Shown: one piece after another, positions 26,421 through 36,343 of the stretch | How positions within the stretch are numbered: the stretch's first letter is position 1 | Layout: each line of letters begins with the position of its first letter | Translations under genes and position numbers: made by a program | The notes under the pieces: generated by a model | What the model saw: only the letters and a program-made list of their open reading frames with translations | What the model was told of the DNA's origin: nothing | The model's database searches: none | DNA from: Candidatus Saccharimonadota bacterium | Lineage (GTDB): Bacteria; Patescibacteriota; Saccharimonadia; Saccharimonadales; Saccharimonadaceae | Reading direction: 5' to 3' | NCBI GenBank assembly: GCA_017545485.1 | Contig: JAFWMY010000008.1 | Location: forward strand, 1 to 64,000 | DNA length: 64,000 nt

Positions 26421-27569
26421 ATGAAGGGAACAGTGTTTTTAGTTAGAAACATAGAACCAAGTATGTATGGTGGTGGTGAAACATACCAATTGAAATTAGC
26501 TCGGTTATTGAGTAAGAATGGTTTTGAACCTTTTATTGTGTCATCTTCTCATGAATTATTAAAGGAAGCAAAGAAAAATGGTTTCAAAGTAATAAAAGCG
26601 CCATATATCAATAGGCAAGTTTGGAGTGGGTGGAGGAATATTTTATTCCCGGTTTATTATATTAAAATTATGAGACTACGTGGGTGGTATAAAAAGGTTT
26701 TTACAAAGTATAAACCGAGTGTAGTGAATATTCAATCGCGGGACGATTGGATTGCGGCGACCGTTACAGCAAAAAAAATGAGGATGAAGGTCGTATGGAC
26801 TGACCATATGGACTTAAGAAGCTGGGTGCTTGAGAATGTGAATGTTTGGTATAAGAATTGGATTGGAAAATGGTTATTAAAAATTGCTAAAAAAACCGAC
26901 AGGATAATAATGATTAGCGATTTTGAGAAGAAATGTTTTGATAATTTGGTGGGACGTAGGACATTCAAAAATATTGTAGTAATAAAAAATGGCGTGGAAG
27001 ATGAATTAAAAAGTTATAAAAATACTAACATTAAGAATGATAGTTTTTGTTACGTAGGAAGAATAGTAGATTATAAGGGTATTAGTGAGTTGATAGCAGC
27101 ATTTATAAAAATAGTAGAAAAATATCCAAAGGCAAAACTAAATATATATGGGGGTGGAGATGTAAAAAAATACAAGAATATGTGTAAAGGATACTGTAAT
27201 ATCAAGTTCTATGGAAAAACTGAGACTCCTTTAAAAGTTCTTGCAGAGAATGAAATATTTGTGTTGCCAAGTTATCGAGAGGGATTATCTTTATCATTGC
27301 TTGATGCAGCAATGATGAAAAAGAAAATCATTGCATCTGATGTGGATGGGAATCCTGAGGTAGTAGTGAATGGTGAGACTGGTTTGTTGGTACCTGTAAA
27401 AAACATAGATAAATTGTCAGAAGCGATGGTTTGGATGTTAAATAATAAAAATAAAGCTGAGCGAATGGCTCAAAATGCGAGAGTAAGGTATGAAAATCAG
27501 TTTGATTTCAAAAAGATTTTTGAAGAAAAAATGTTACCATTATATAATAAGAAAGAGGAGGAGAAATGA
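26421..27569 (+). CDS. GT4-family glycosyltransferase
   Basis: 382 aa with a GT-B fold: GGGETYQLKLARLL near the N-terminus for acceptor binding, FCYVGRIVDYKGI at the second domain, and PSYREGLSLSLLDAAMMKK with the EX7E-type motif (Glu then Asp). It probably uses a nucleotide-sugar donor at the cytoplasmic membrane face. TGATAAAAT ends 7 nt before the ATG, so the mRNA is essentially leaderless. Overlaps galE by 4 bp, forming a three-gene operon. Confidence 0.88.
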   Translation: MKGTVFLVRNIEPSMYGGGETYQLKLARLLSKNGFEPFIVSSSHELLKEAKKNGFKVIKAPYINRQVWSGWRNILFPVYYIKIMRLRGWYKKVFTKYKPSVVNIQSRDDWIAATVTAKKMRMKVVWTDHMDLRSWVLENVNVWYKNWIGKWLLKIAKKTDRIIMISDFEKKCFDNLVGRRTFKNIVVIKNGVEDELKSYKNTNIKNDSFCYVGRIVDYKGISELIAAFIKIVEKYPKAKLNIYGGGDVKKYKNMCKGYCNIKFYGKTETPLKVLAENEIFVLPSYREGLSLSLLDAAMMKKKIIASDVDGNPEVVVNGETGLLVPVKNIDKLSEAMVWMLNNKNKAERMAQNARVRYENQFDFKKIFEEKMLPLYNKKEEEK

Positions 27570-28570
27570 AAGTATTGTTAACTGGTGGAACTGGGTACAT
27601 AGGTTCGCACACAGCGATTGAATTGATTAAGCTTGGTTACGATGTTGAGATAATGGATAATTTATATAACAGTAAGATTACGGTGCTTGATAGTATTAAA
27701 AAAATTACTGGAGTAAAACCAAAATTTTATCAAGTAGACCTTTTAGATAAAGAAGGAATGGATAAAATGTTTGCTGTAGGTAATTACGATTTAGTAATTC
27801 ATTTTGCAGGATTAAAAGCAGTAGGTGAATCGGTAAAAAAACCTCTTAAATATTATGAAAACAATGTAGGCGGTACGATTAATTTATTAGACTGTATGAA
27901 GAAATACAGTGTGAAAAAGATTATTTTTTCATCTTCTGCGACAGTTTATGGTGACCAGGGTGTAGCTGAGTTAACCGAAGAAATGCAAACCGGTGTGGGT
28001 ATTACGAATCCATATGGTGAGACAAAACATGTAATTGAGGAAATTTTGAAAGACGTGGCAGAAGCAGATGAGAAGTTTGAAGTAGCTATTTTAAGATACT
28101 TCAACCCGGTAGGATCACACCCGTCTGGTTTAATTGGTGAGGATCCAAATGATATTCCGAATAATCTGATGCCGATTATTATGAAGGTCTATACAGGTGA
28201 GATTGAAAAGCTAAAAGTTTATGGTAATGATTATAATACGATAGATGGAACTGGCGTAAGGGATTATATTCATGTAGTCGATTTAGCTAAAGGGCATGTT
28301 GCAGTGATACAAAAAATGAAACCTGGTGTATTGTTTTATAATCTTGGGACTGGAAAGGGTACATCGGTACTAGAAATGATATCGGCGTTTGAAAAAGCAA
28401 GTGGTAGAAAGTTACCTTATGAAATAGCGGGTAGAAGGGCTGGTGATTTGGCAGAAATGTACGCTAGCCCAAAAAAGGCCGAAAAAGAATTAGGCTGGAA
28501 AACGGAATTGACAGTTGAAGATGCAATGAACGATACAATAAACTATTTAAACTATTTGAAGGAAAAATGA
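27566..28570 (+). CDS. galE: UDP-glucose 4-epimerase
   Basis: 334 aa, normal length. GGTGYIGSHTAIEL is the Rossmann NAD-binding motif; SSSATVYGD holds the catalytic Ser/Thr region and NPYGETKHVIEE the YxxxK pair. It interconverts UDP-Glc and UDP-Gal (or the GlcNAc/GalNAc forms), feeding the neighbouring glycosyltransferases. GAGGAG lies before ATG inside the upstream gene, and 4-bp overlaps on both sides show tight coupling. Confidence 0.95.
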   Translation: MKVLLTGGTGYIGSHTAIELIKLGYDVEIMDNLYNSKITVLDSIKKITGVKPKFYQVDLLDKEGMDKMFAVGNYDLVIHFAGLKAVGESVKKPLKYYENNVGGTINLLDCMKKYSVKKIIFSSSATVYGDQGVAELTEEMQTGVGITNPYGETKHVIEEILKDVAEADEKFEVAILRYFNPVGSHPSGLIGEDPNDIPNNLMPIIMKVYTGEIEKLKVYGNDYNTIDGTGVRDYIHVVDLAKGHVAVIQKMKPGVLFYNLGTGKGTSVLEMISAFEKASGRKLPYEIAGRRAGDLAEMYASPKKAEKELGWKTELTVEDAMNDTINYLNYLKEK

Positions 28571-29502
28571 AGCCTCTAGTTTCAATAATTGTACCAGTGT
28601 ATAATGTACGTGACTATGTCGCTGAATGTTTAAAGTCATTAATAAAGCAGAGTTATCACGAAATTGAAATAATTATAGTGGATGATGGCGCTACAGATGG
28701 GTCTGAAAAAATTTGTGATGAATTTGCGAAAAAAGATAAACGGGTGAGAGTATTTCATAAGGAGAATGGGGGACTGTCTAGCGCAAGGAATTATGGAATA
28801 AAGAAGGCAAAGGGTGAGTATGTATGCTTGGTAGATAGCGATGATTATGTAAAAAGTGGTTTTGTAGCAAAAATGGTAGAAGCTATTTTTGACGGTGTTG
28901 ATGTGGTAGTTTGTGGCTATAATGAAGAAATACCTAAAGCGAGAGTCTTAACTGGTAAAGAGGCAACGGTAAAGCTATTGTTGGAGCAAGATAATATGGA
29001 AATAATAGCTTGGAATAAAATGTATAAGCGTGTTTTGTTTGATGGTGTTTTATATCCAGAGGGGAAAAATTATGAAGATAATTTGACAACGTATAAATTA
29101 TTAAATAAAGCTAATAAAGTAAGATATATTAAAGAAACTTTATATGTGTATAGAGAAAGAGCAGAAAGTATTACAAGAAACGACAACAAAGAGGAAAGGT
29201 TAAAGTATCGTGAAATGGCTGCAAAAGAAGCAGAAGAATACTTTGCTAATGACTACAGCTTAGGAGAAGTGACGAAGATAGCAGTACTTACTGCAAAACT
29301 AGCCTGGATAGATTTTGCAATAAGTGGCGAAGTGTCTAAAGAGTTTTTGAATGTGAATATAAAATGGGTTGCAAAGAATAAGAAAACATTATTAGAGAAT
29401 AAATATTTAAATCAAAAGTTGAGATTATATATACATATGATAACTATCTTGGGTGGAAAAATATATATAGTGTTTCGGAAAATTCGACACGAAAAGAAGT
29501 GA
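28567..29502 (+). CDS. GT2-family glycosyltransferase
   Basis: 311 aa. Opens with VSIIVPVYNVRDYVAECLKS; IIIVDDGATDGS and GGLSSARNYGIKKAKGEYVCLVDSDDYV show the GT-A nucleotide-binding fold and DxD metal site. Last gene of the GT4-galE-GT2 operon; it ends one base before the convergent ABC-transporter gene. Confidence 0.92.
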   Translation: MKPLVSIIVPVYNVRDYVAECLKSLIKQSYHEIEIIIVDDGATDGSEKICDEFAKKDKRVRVFHKENGGLSSARNYGIKKAKGEYVCLVDSDDYVKSGFVAKMVEAIFDGVDVVVCGYNEEIPKARVLTGKEATVKLLLEQDNMEIIAWNKMYKRVLFDGVLYPEGKNYEDNLTTYKLLNKANKVRYIKETLYVYRERAESITRNDNKEERLKYREMAAKEAEEYFANDYSLGEVTKIAVLTAKLAWIDFAISGEVSKEFLNVNIKWVAKNKKTLLENKYLNQKLRLYIHMITILGGKIYIVFRKIRHEKK

Positions 29503-30279
29503 TTAATCCCAAAGTTTAGTATAGGCATTTGCGACTTCGTTTGGGTCGCCGTCTTTAGTAATTTCTCCGTTTTCTATGAGAATAGCACGTGTGCAAAACT
29601 TACGAACATTTTCCATAGAGTGTGTAACAAGAATTACGGTTTGATTGTCATTTCTTAGTTTAGAGAAATAGTTGTTGCATTTTTGTTGGAATGCCGCATC
29701 GCCGACGGCTAATACTTCATCTAATAATAAAATATCACCTTGGGCACGAATGGCAATGGAAAAAGCGAGGCGGACTTGCATACCACTGGAGTAATTCTTG
29801 AGTTTTTGGTCTTGAAAATCTTTAAGTTCGGCAAATTCCCAAATGTCGTTGTACATGGCATCCATTTCTTCATTAGAGAAACCAAGTAGAGCGCCATTCA
29901 AGTAAACATTTTCACGACCAGTAAGCTCGGGATTGAAACCGACACCCAGTTCGATAAATGGAACTAGATTTCCATCGATGATAATTTCTCCTTTCTCTGG
30001 ATAGTAGATGCCGGCGAGGATTTTGAGAAGAGTAGATTTGCCAGAACCATTGCGACCGACAATTCCGATAAACTCGCCTTTTTTAATTTTAAAGTTTAGA
30101 CCTTTGAGAACTTTTTGTCTTCTGTATCCTTTTACGCCACGAAGACGATTAAAAATAACTTGCTTTAGACTGGAGGATTTTTCGGTAGGGAGGTTGAAAC
30201 TTTTGTGAAGGTCTTTAACAGAGATAGCAACATCTCCATCTGTGATAATTTCTGAGCGAGTACCGAGTTTGCGTTTCAT
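29503..30279 (-). CDS. Polysaccharide/teichoic acid ABC exporter, ATP-binding subunit (Wzt/TagH type)
   Basis: 258 aa. GRNGSGKST (Walker A), YSSGMQVRLAF (signature), LLLDEVLAVGD (Walker B) and the H-loop VTHSMEN are all present. It lacks the extra C-terminal carbohydrate-binding domain of long Wzt proteins, so it resembles TagH or short Wzt. The ATG shares one base with the stop of the permease gene (TAATG). It powers flipping of lipid-linked polymer across the membrane. Confidence 0.93.
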   Translation of the reverse strand: MKRKLGTRSEIITDGDVAISVKDLHKSFNLPTEKSSSLKQVIFNRLRGVKGYRRQKVLKGLNFKIKKGEFIGIVGRNGSGKSTLLKILAGIYYPEKGEIIIDGNLVPFIELGVGFNPELTGRENVYLNGALLGFSNEEMDAMYNDIWEFAELKDFQDQKLKNYSSGMQVRLAFSIAIRAQGDILLLDEVLAVGDAAFQQKCNNYFSKLRNDNQTVILVTHSMENVRKFCTRAILIENGEITKDGDPNEVANAYTKLWD

Positions 30280-31088
30280 TAGACTTCCTCCGCGAAGAAT
30301 TTTGATTTTTTACGAAAAACTAGAGCTCCGAAGACAAGTATGGTAATAGTAATAAGGATTGGGATTAGGGCTAGTGGTGAATTAAGAAAATTCCATGTGG
30401 TGATGGTTTCTTGTGTAATAAGACCATAACGGATGTCTTGAATAGTTTGGGAAATAGGATTTAAAAGGATGATTTTGGCGGCTAGTGGGCTGGTATTTGC
30501 TACCATAGTGATAGGATAGATAATGGGAACGGCATAAAAGAGCGCTTGGATGATAACATCCCAGATAGAGGTAATATCACGATATTTAACATTGATGGAA
30601 CCGAGCAAAAAAGCAATCCCGAGCGACAAAAGATAAAGTTCGATAATGGCTGGTATGATTAGAAGGCACATAGGACTGAATTCGACGTGGTTAATGAGTG
30701 CGAATATGATAATAACACCGACGTTTATTAGCATATTAATAACTGCAGTAAGAGTGGCAGAGACGACTACGATGTATTTAGGGAAACTGATTTTACGAAT
30801 GAGATCACCGCGAGATACAATAGCTTGAATGCCTTGGGAAGTACATTCGGTAAAGAAACTCCACATGGTAGTGCCACACAGAAGATAGACTGGGTAATGG
30901 GGGATATCGTTGCCGATACGGAGAAGTTTGGCAAAGACGATATAAAGGATTGCGAACATCATGAGAGGACGAAGCAAAGCCCATAGATAGCCGAGAACGG
31001 AGCCTTGATAACGGATTTTGAAGTCGGTTTTGGTGAGCTCACTTAAAAGGATGCGATTTTTCTTATTAAAAACACGAGGTATATTCAT
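30279..31088 (-). CDS. Polysaccharide/teichoic acid ABC exporter, membrane subunit (Wzm/TagG type)
   Basis: 269 aa with six membrane spans; TDFKIRYQGSVLGYLWALLRP and LRIGNDIPHYPVYLLCG are typical of the ABC-2 family Wzm/TagG. Partner of the ATPase that overlaps it. TGATAAAAT ends 9 nt before ATG. The pair would export a lipid-linked glycan or teichoic-acid-like chain, after which the LCP protein at 10348 could attach it to the wall (inference). Confidence 0.93.
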   Translation of the reverse strand: MNIPRVFNKKNRILLSELTKTDFKIRYQGSVLGYLWALLRPLMMFAILYIVFAKLLRIGNDIPHYPVYLLCGTTMWSFFTECTSQGIQAIVSRGDLIRKISFPKYIVVVSATLTAVINMLINVGVIIIFALINHVEFSPMCLLIIPAIIELYLLSLGIAFLLGSINVKYRDITSIWDVIIQALFYAVPIIYPITMVANTSPLAAKIILLNPISQTIQDIRYGLITQETITTWNFLNSPLALIPILITITILVFGALVFRKKSKFFAEEV

Positions 31089-31158
31089 ATATGGTATATT
31101 TTATCATATTTTACTGTTTGGTGCGATGCCCTGAATGAATATATGTTATAATTCTGGC

Positions 31159-32490
31159 ATGATAGGGAAGGGAAAAGAAAAGTTTCTGAGAGTATTATTA
31201 TTGGTTGTGATGTTTATTGTTTTGACGATGGTTATTATCACAGTTTTTACTGTCCAGAGATTATTTACTAAAAATATGGGCGAGAAGTTGCCCAAGGTTG
31301 AAATTGTCTTAGCTGACGGTACGACTCTAGAAGACATAAATAATAGTGAGAAAAAGATAAATTTTGAAAAAAATGAGTTAATCATAATGAGTGATGGTAC
31401 AGAAGTGGTTTTTGATGGAGTGGAAATAAAAGGGAGAGGAAATATTTCTTGGATGAGCGAGAAGAAACCTTATAGAATTAAGTTTGCTAATAGAGTAGAT
31501 TTTTTAGGGATGGGAAAACATAAAAAATGGGCATTTTTGACTTATGATCTTGATGATAGTTTATTAAGAGGTGATTTAGGATTTTATTTGGCAAAAGCAA
31601 TTGATGAAAACTATCCGTTAAGAGGTGAGTTTGTGAATTTTTATATGGATGGTCACGAATTGGGGTTGTATTTTGTTGCACCGACGATAAGCATTGATAA
31701 GCAAATTGTGGATTTGAAAGATGAAAAAGGGATATTAGTAGAGGCAGATGGGGCTTGGTATGGTGATGATTACTATGTGAGGACAAAATTAAACAATTAT
31801 TTGGTGGGGAAAGATGTAGTTGTGGAGGAAAATCTTGTTGAGAGTTTAGATGAGTTTAAAAATGCTTTTGAGTTGTTTGAAAAGGCGGTAATGGAAGGAA
31901 ATTATAATGGTATGGAAGAAGTGATCGACACGGAATCTTTAGTTAATTATTTTTTGTTTAGTGAGTTTGCGCAAAACTATGATGCATATTTTACAAGTAT
32001 TTATTTTTATAAAGATGGTCTTAATGATAAGATACATGTTGGACCAGCGTGGGATTTTGACGGGATAGCCGGAAATAGACGATGGCGTGAAGATAGAGAT
32101 GAAGAGACTTTTTTGCCGAAAGTTGTTTTTACGAATTGGCAGACCGATGGGAAGAGCTGTTTAAAGGAAGATGAAAATTCAGTAATGGCCTATGCTAATG
32201 CTGGGTTAAGGAAAATGGTATGTCATTTGGTATTAATGCCGGAATTTCGTGATGCGGTACAAAAAACATACCTAGAGAGATTAGCTGGGAAAAAAGAAGA
32301 GGTGGTTAACTATATAAAAAGAGAGGCTAATTATATTCGTGAAGCCGCTAATCGTAACAATGAAATCTGGAATCATGGAAGTTTTGAAGAGGAGTTGGAT
32401 TATTTGATTTGGTGGGTTGAGGGAAGGTTTGATTATTTTGATGAGAACTATGCGTTTAGACCATTTAAAGTGAAAACTAGAGGAATCTAG
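31159..32490 (+). CDS. CotH-like protein kinase-fold protein, membrane anchored
   Basis: 443 aa. One membrane span (~10-35) precedes a CotH domain: EIKGRGNISWMSEKKPYRIKF, FLGMGKHKKWAFL, LLRGDLGFYLA, NYFLFSEFAQNYDA and GPAWDFDG, the last two carrying Asp residues of the atypical kinase active site. CotH phosphorylates spore-coat proteins in Bacillus, but this organism has no sign of sporulation; a role in modifying surface proteins or glycans outside the cell is inference. ATG 31159 is chosen because TGTTATAAT ends 6 nt before it; the in-frame ATG at 31135 lies upstream of that promoter. Confidence 0.85.
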   Translation: MIGKGKEKFLRVLLLVVMFIVLTMVIITVFTVQRLFTKNMGEKLPKVEIVLADGTTLEDINNSEKKINFEKNELIIMSDGTEVVFDGVEIKGRGNISWMSEKKPYRIKFANRVDFLGMGKHKKWAFLTYDLDDSLLRGDLGFYLAKAIDENYPLRGEFVNFYMDGHELGLYFVAPTISIDKQIVDLKDEKGILVEADGAWYGDDYYVRTKLNNYLVGKDVVVEENLVESLDEFKNAFELFEKAVMEGNYNGMEEVIDTESLVNYFLFSEFAQNYDAYFTSIYFYKDGLNDKIHVGPAWDFDGIAGNRRWREDRDEETFLPKVVFTNWQTDGKSCLKEDENSVMAYANAGLRKMVCHLVLMPEFRDAVQKTYLERLAGKKEEVVNYIKREANYIREAANRNNEIWNHGSFEEELDYLIWWVEGRFDYFDENYAFRPFKVKTRGI

Positions 32491-32502
32491 CAAAGATTTA
32501 TG

Positions 32503-33333
32503 TTAATTCTTGGCGCGGCGGCGGGAGCGTAGATAAGAAATACGCCAACGCATATTGACGAGATGGAGCCAAAACTTTTCACTAGGGTTAGGATGAGAGC
32601 CGAGCCAAGATTTGAGGTTTCGGTATGAAGTTCGCCAGTTTTGCCAGCTAGTGGAGACGGTGCGCATGGTACTGCTTTCGGTGCCGAAATTGTAAACATA
32701 AAGAGGTTCTAAAACGAATTTTATTTCACCATGCGCCTTTTTGAGATAATCTAGAACGTATTTTGTGTCTTCGGCAAAATTAAGAGATTCGTCAAATTTA
32801 AGAGTTTTAGCAATGTCGGAGCGGTATAGTTTATTAACTGAAGAGTACATACGGCCGTCCTTGGCTAAAAGACTTAGTATATAAGCTTTGTGGGATTGAT
32901 TATGATGACGAGGAGAGACGGGGTTTATGTAGACATCTGACGCTGAGTTATTATTTAAGCGTTTGTAATGAATGCCACAGACAGAGAGCGAAGCGTTGGA
33001 CCCGTCGTAATGAGCCAAAAGGCTCGCAATAAACTCAGGTTTGATTTCGTCGTCACTATCGGTAAAACTGATATATTCGCCTGTAGAATGTTTAAGGCCG
33101 GTGTTACGAGCGGCTGATTGGCCTTGATTTGGCTGATGAATAACTTTAATACGAGAATCTTTTTTGGCGTATTTATCAGCAATTTTACCAGAATTGTCGG
33201 TGGAGCCGTCGTCTATTAGTAATACTTGAAGATTATGATGAGTTTGAGCTAGAACGGAGTCTAGACAAGAAGGAAGGTATTTTTCAGTATTATAAATGGG
33301 GATGATAATAGAAACTAAAGGATTGTTTTTCAT
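32503..33333 (-). CDS. GT2-family glycosyltransferase
   Basis: 276 aa. VSIIIPIYNTEKYLPSCLDS, VLLIDDGSTDNSG, GQSAARNTGLKHSTG and ISFTDSDDE define the GT-A fold with DxD. TGTTATAAT ends 7 nt before the ATG. Convergent with the CotH-like gene, 12 bp apart, with no obvious terminator between. Confidence 0.92.
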   Translation of the reverse strand: MKNNPLVSIIIPIYNTEKYLPSCLDSVLAQTHHNLQVLLIDDGSTDNSGKIADKYAKKDSRIKVIHQPNQGQSAARNTGLKHSTGEYISFTDSDDEIKPEFIASLLAHYDGSNASLSVCGIHYKRLNNNSASDVYINPVSPRHHNQSHKAYILSLLAKDGRMYSSVNKLYRSDIAKTLKFDESLNFAEDTKYVLDYLKKAHGEIKFVLEPLYVYNFGTESSTMRTVSTSWQNWRTSYRNLKSWLGSHPNPSEKFWLHLVNMRWRISYLRSRRRAKN

Positions 33334-33412
33334 ACTATATATTATAACATGGACAAATCTTGTTTTTATTGGTATAATATATGCGTTTAATTTGTAAGAG
33401 TTGAGATAATAA

Positions 33413-36343
33413 ATGGGTGAAAAAGAAGTAAAAAATGAAGAGCTAAAGGGGGAGATTTTTGGTAATGATAATGTGATACGGGTGCGGGGGGCAAGACAAA
33501 ATAATCTTCGTGATTTAGATGTGGATATTCCAAGGGATAAATTGGTAATTATTACAGGGCTATCGGGGTCGGGGAAGTCGTCTTTGGCGTTTGATACAGT
33601 GTACGCGGAGGGGCAGAGACGCTATGTGGAGTCTTTGTCGTCGTATGCGAGAATGTTTCTTGGGATTATGGACAAGCCGGATGTAGATTCTATTACTGGT
33701 TTGTCGCCGGCGATATCAATAGATCAGAAGTCTACTTCGCGGAATCCGCGTTCAACGGTGGCAACGGTGACGGAAGTGTATGATTATCTTCGTTTGCTTT
33801 TTGCAAGAGTAGGGGTGCCGCATTGTCCGATTTGTCATAAGGAAGTGTCGCGGAGGTCCGTGGAAGATATTGTGAACGAAGTAATGAAATTGCCTTTAGG
33901 CTCTAAATTGATGTTACTTGCTCCGATTGTAGCGGCAAAAAAAGGTGAATTTCAACATATCCCGGAACAATACTCGGCCAAAGGGTTTTCGCGGGTAAGA
34001 GTTGATGGGATTATTTATGCTTTGGATGAATTCCCAGAATTAAATAAAAATGAGAGACATGATATTGAAATAGTAGTGGATAGATTTGTTTTGTCGCCGG
34101 AATTAAGAACGCGCATTAGTGGATCGCTTGAACAAGCCTTAGAAATGGGACAGGGGGTAATCCAATTACTACGAGTAACAGATAATGCAACAGCAGTGGG
34201 AGAAAGCCGAATTACGGCTGAAAACACAGAGGTGCTAACTTATTCACAAAGATATGCCTGTCCGGATCATCCGGATGAACTAATCCCAGAGCTTACACCG
34301 AGGTTGTTTTCGTTTAATGCGCCTGAGGGGGCTTGTCCAGTTTGTACAGGTTTAGGAACACGGATGGAGATTGATCCTGAGTTAGTGTTTAATAAGAATC
34401 TAACAATTGCAGAAGGGGGAATTAGGCCATTTAATAGAGTGGGACAGGAATCATGGTGGCTAAAACGTTTAATGGCAGTAGGGCTTAAACATGGGTTTAA
34501 TGTACATACACCAATTGGTGAGCTCTCAGAAGAAATACGACATTTGATACTTTATGGGACTGGCGATGAAAAGTATGAAATGAAAATTTCTGGTTCAGGT
34601 AGATTTGCAGATGGCACGATTTATGAAACAGTTTATGAAGGTGTGATACCGATGTTAGAAAGACGGTATCATGATCCAAAAGTATCTGAGTTTACTAAAC
34701 ACGATATTGAAAGATTCATGAGAGTAAGACAATGCCAAGAATGTCATGGGGCAAGATTAAAACCTGCTGTGCTGGCTGTAACTGTGCATGATTTAAACAT
34801 AGTTGACATGTGCAATTTAGATGTGGATGCAACTTTGGAAGTTTTGTCGCAAGATTTAGGTTTTTCGGAATCTGAGGAAATGATTGCGGGACCAATCTTA
34901 AAGGAGATTAGGGAACGAGTGAAGTTTATGCAGGATGTCGGTTTGGGCTATTTGGAACTTGGTAGAGCGGCAAATACTTTAAGTGGTGGTGAAGCGCAAA
35001 GGATACGGCTTGCAACGCAGATTGGGTCTGGTTTGCAAGGTGTTTTGTATGTTTTAGACGAACCTTCTATCGGTTTACATCAGAGAGACAACGATAAATT
35101 AATTGCGACTCTAAAACATTTAAGGGATTTAAAAAATACTGTATTAGTAGTTGAACATGATGAAGATACGATGCTAATGTCTGATTATATTATTGATATC
35201 GGTCCTGGAGCTGGGCTGGCGGGTGGAAAGTTGGTGGCGTGTGGCACGCCGGAAGAAATAATGGCAAATAAAGACTCGGTTACAGGAAAGTATTTGTCAG
35301 GGGAAATGACGATTCCGGTGCCGAAAAAACGTCGCAAAGCTAAGCGTGGACAGGAATTAGTAGTTGTGGGTGCGAGAGAGAATAATTTAAAAAACATAGA
35401 TGTACATTTTCCTTTAGGAGTAATGAATGTGGTGTCTGGGGTTTCTGGATCAGGAAAATCTACTTTAGTTAACTCAGTATTGGCAAATGAATTATTAGCG
35501 AGATTACACCATGCGCAGACAGTGTCTGGTACACATGAGAGGATTGATGGAATTGAACATTTAAATAAGGTAATTGTGATAGACCAGTCGCCGATTGGAC
35601 GTACTCCAAGGAGCAATCCTGCAACTTACACAGGAGTATTTACTGCGATTAGGGAATTATTTGCTTCGCAGCCTGAAGCGGAAGTGCGTGGCTATAAAGC
35701 AGGTAGGTTTTCGTTTAATGTAAAGGGTGGACGATGTGAGCATTGCCAAGGTGATGGCGTAAATAAGATTGAAATGCACTTTTTACCGGATGTTTATGTA
35801 ACCTGTCCGAAGTGCCATGGTAAACGATATAATGCGGAAGCACTAGAAGTGAAATATAAGGGAAAAGATATTTCGCAAGTGCTAGATATGACGATTGACG
35901 AAGCAGTGGAATTCTTTAAAAATATTCCTTCTGTTGTAGGTAAACTAAGAACGATACAAGAGGTAGGTTTAGGGTATATTAAATTGGGCCAGCCAGCTAC
36001 GACTTTTTCGGGTGGTGAGGCGCAGAGGATAAAACTAGCAACGGAATTGTCACGTAGATCTACGGGCAAGACATTGTATATTTTAGACGAACCGACTACT
36101 GGGTTGCACACGGATGATGTGAAAAGATTACTTAGTATCCTGAATAAATTGGTTGATGGTGGCAATACAATGATTGTGATTGAACATAATTTACATGTAA
36201 TTAAATCGGCAGACTGGGTAATAGATATGGGGCCCGAAGGGGGACTAAAAGGTGGTCAAGTGGTAGCAGAAGGAACGCCGGAAGATTTAGCACGAAGCGC
36301 AAAGACACCAACAGGTGAGTATTTAAGAAAGTATTTAAAGTGA
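33413..36343 (+). CDS. uvrA: UvrABC excinuclease subunit A
   Basis: 976 aa, slightly longer than the usual ~940. Two ABC ATPase modules: GLSGSGKSSLAFDT with LSGGEAQRIRLAT and LDEPSIGLHQRD, then GVSGSGKSTLVN with FSGGEAQRIKLAT and LDEPTTGLHTDD. The C-terminal zinc module is intact (CEHC...CPKC). The first zinc module reads CPDH...CPVC, with His where Cys is usual. UvrA recognises damaged DNA in nucleotide excision repair. TGGTATAAT at 33370-33378 gives a ~27-nt leader. The stop overlaps the GTG of the next gene. Confidence 0.97.
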   Translation: MGEKEVKNEELKGEIFGNDNVIRVRGARQNNLRDLDVDIPRDKLVIITGLSGSGKSSLAFDTVYAEGQRRYVESLSSYARMFLGIMDKPDVDSITGLSPAISIDQKSTSRNPRSTVATVTEVYDYLRLLFARVGVPHCPICHKEVSRRSVEDIVNEVMKLPLGSKLMLLAPIVAAKKGEFQHIPEQYSAKGFSRVRVDGIIYALDEFPELNKNERHDIEIVVDRFVLSPELRTRISGSLEQALEMGQGVIQLLRVTDNATAVGESRITAENTEVLTYSQRYACPDHPDELIPELTPRLFSFNAPEGACPVCTGLGTRMEIDPELVFNKNLTIAEGGIRPFNRVGQESWWLKRLMAVGLKHGFNVHTPIGELSEEIRHLILYGTGDEKYEMKISGSGRFADGTIYETVYEGVIPMLERRYHDPKVSEFTKHDIERFMRVRQCQECHGARLKPAVLAVTVHDLNIVDMCNLDVDATLEVLSQDLGFSESEEMIAGPILKEIRERVKFMQDVGLGYLELGRAANTLSGGEAQRIRLATQIGSGLQGVLYVLDEPSIGLHQRDNDKLIATLKHLRDLKNTVLVVEHDEDTMLMSDYIIDIGPGAGLAGGKLVACGTPEEIMANKDSVTGKYLSGEMTIPVPKKRRKAKRGQELVVVGARENNLKNIDVHFPLGVMNVVSGVSGSGKSTLVNSVLANELLARLHHAQTVSGTHERIDGIEHLNKVIVIDQSPIGRTPRSNPATYTGVFTAIRELFASQPEAEVRGYKAGRFSFNVKGGRCEHCQGDGVNKIEMHFLPDVYVTCPKCHGKRYNAEALEVKYKGKDISQVLDMTIDEAVEFFKNIPSVVGKLRTIQEVGLGYIKLGQPATTFSGGEAQRIKLATELSRRSTGKTLYILDEPTTGLHTDDVKRLLSILNKLVDGGNTMIVIEHNLHVIKSADWVIDMGPEGGLKGGQVVAEGTPEDLARSAKTPTGEYLRKYLK

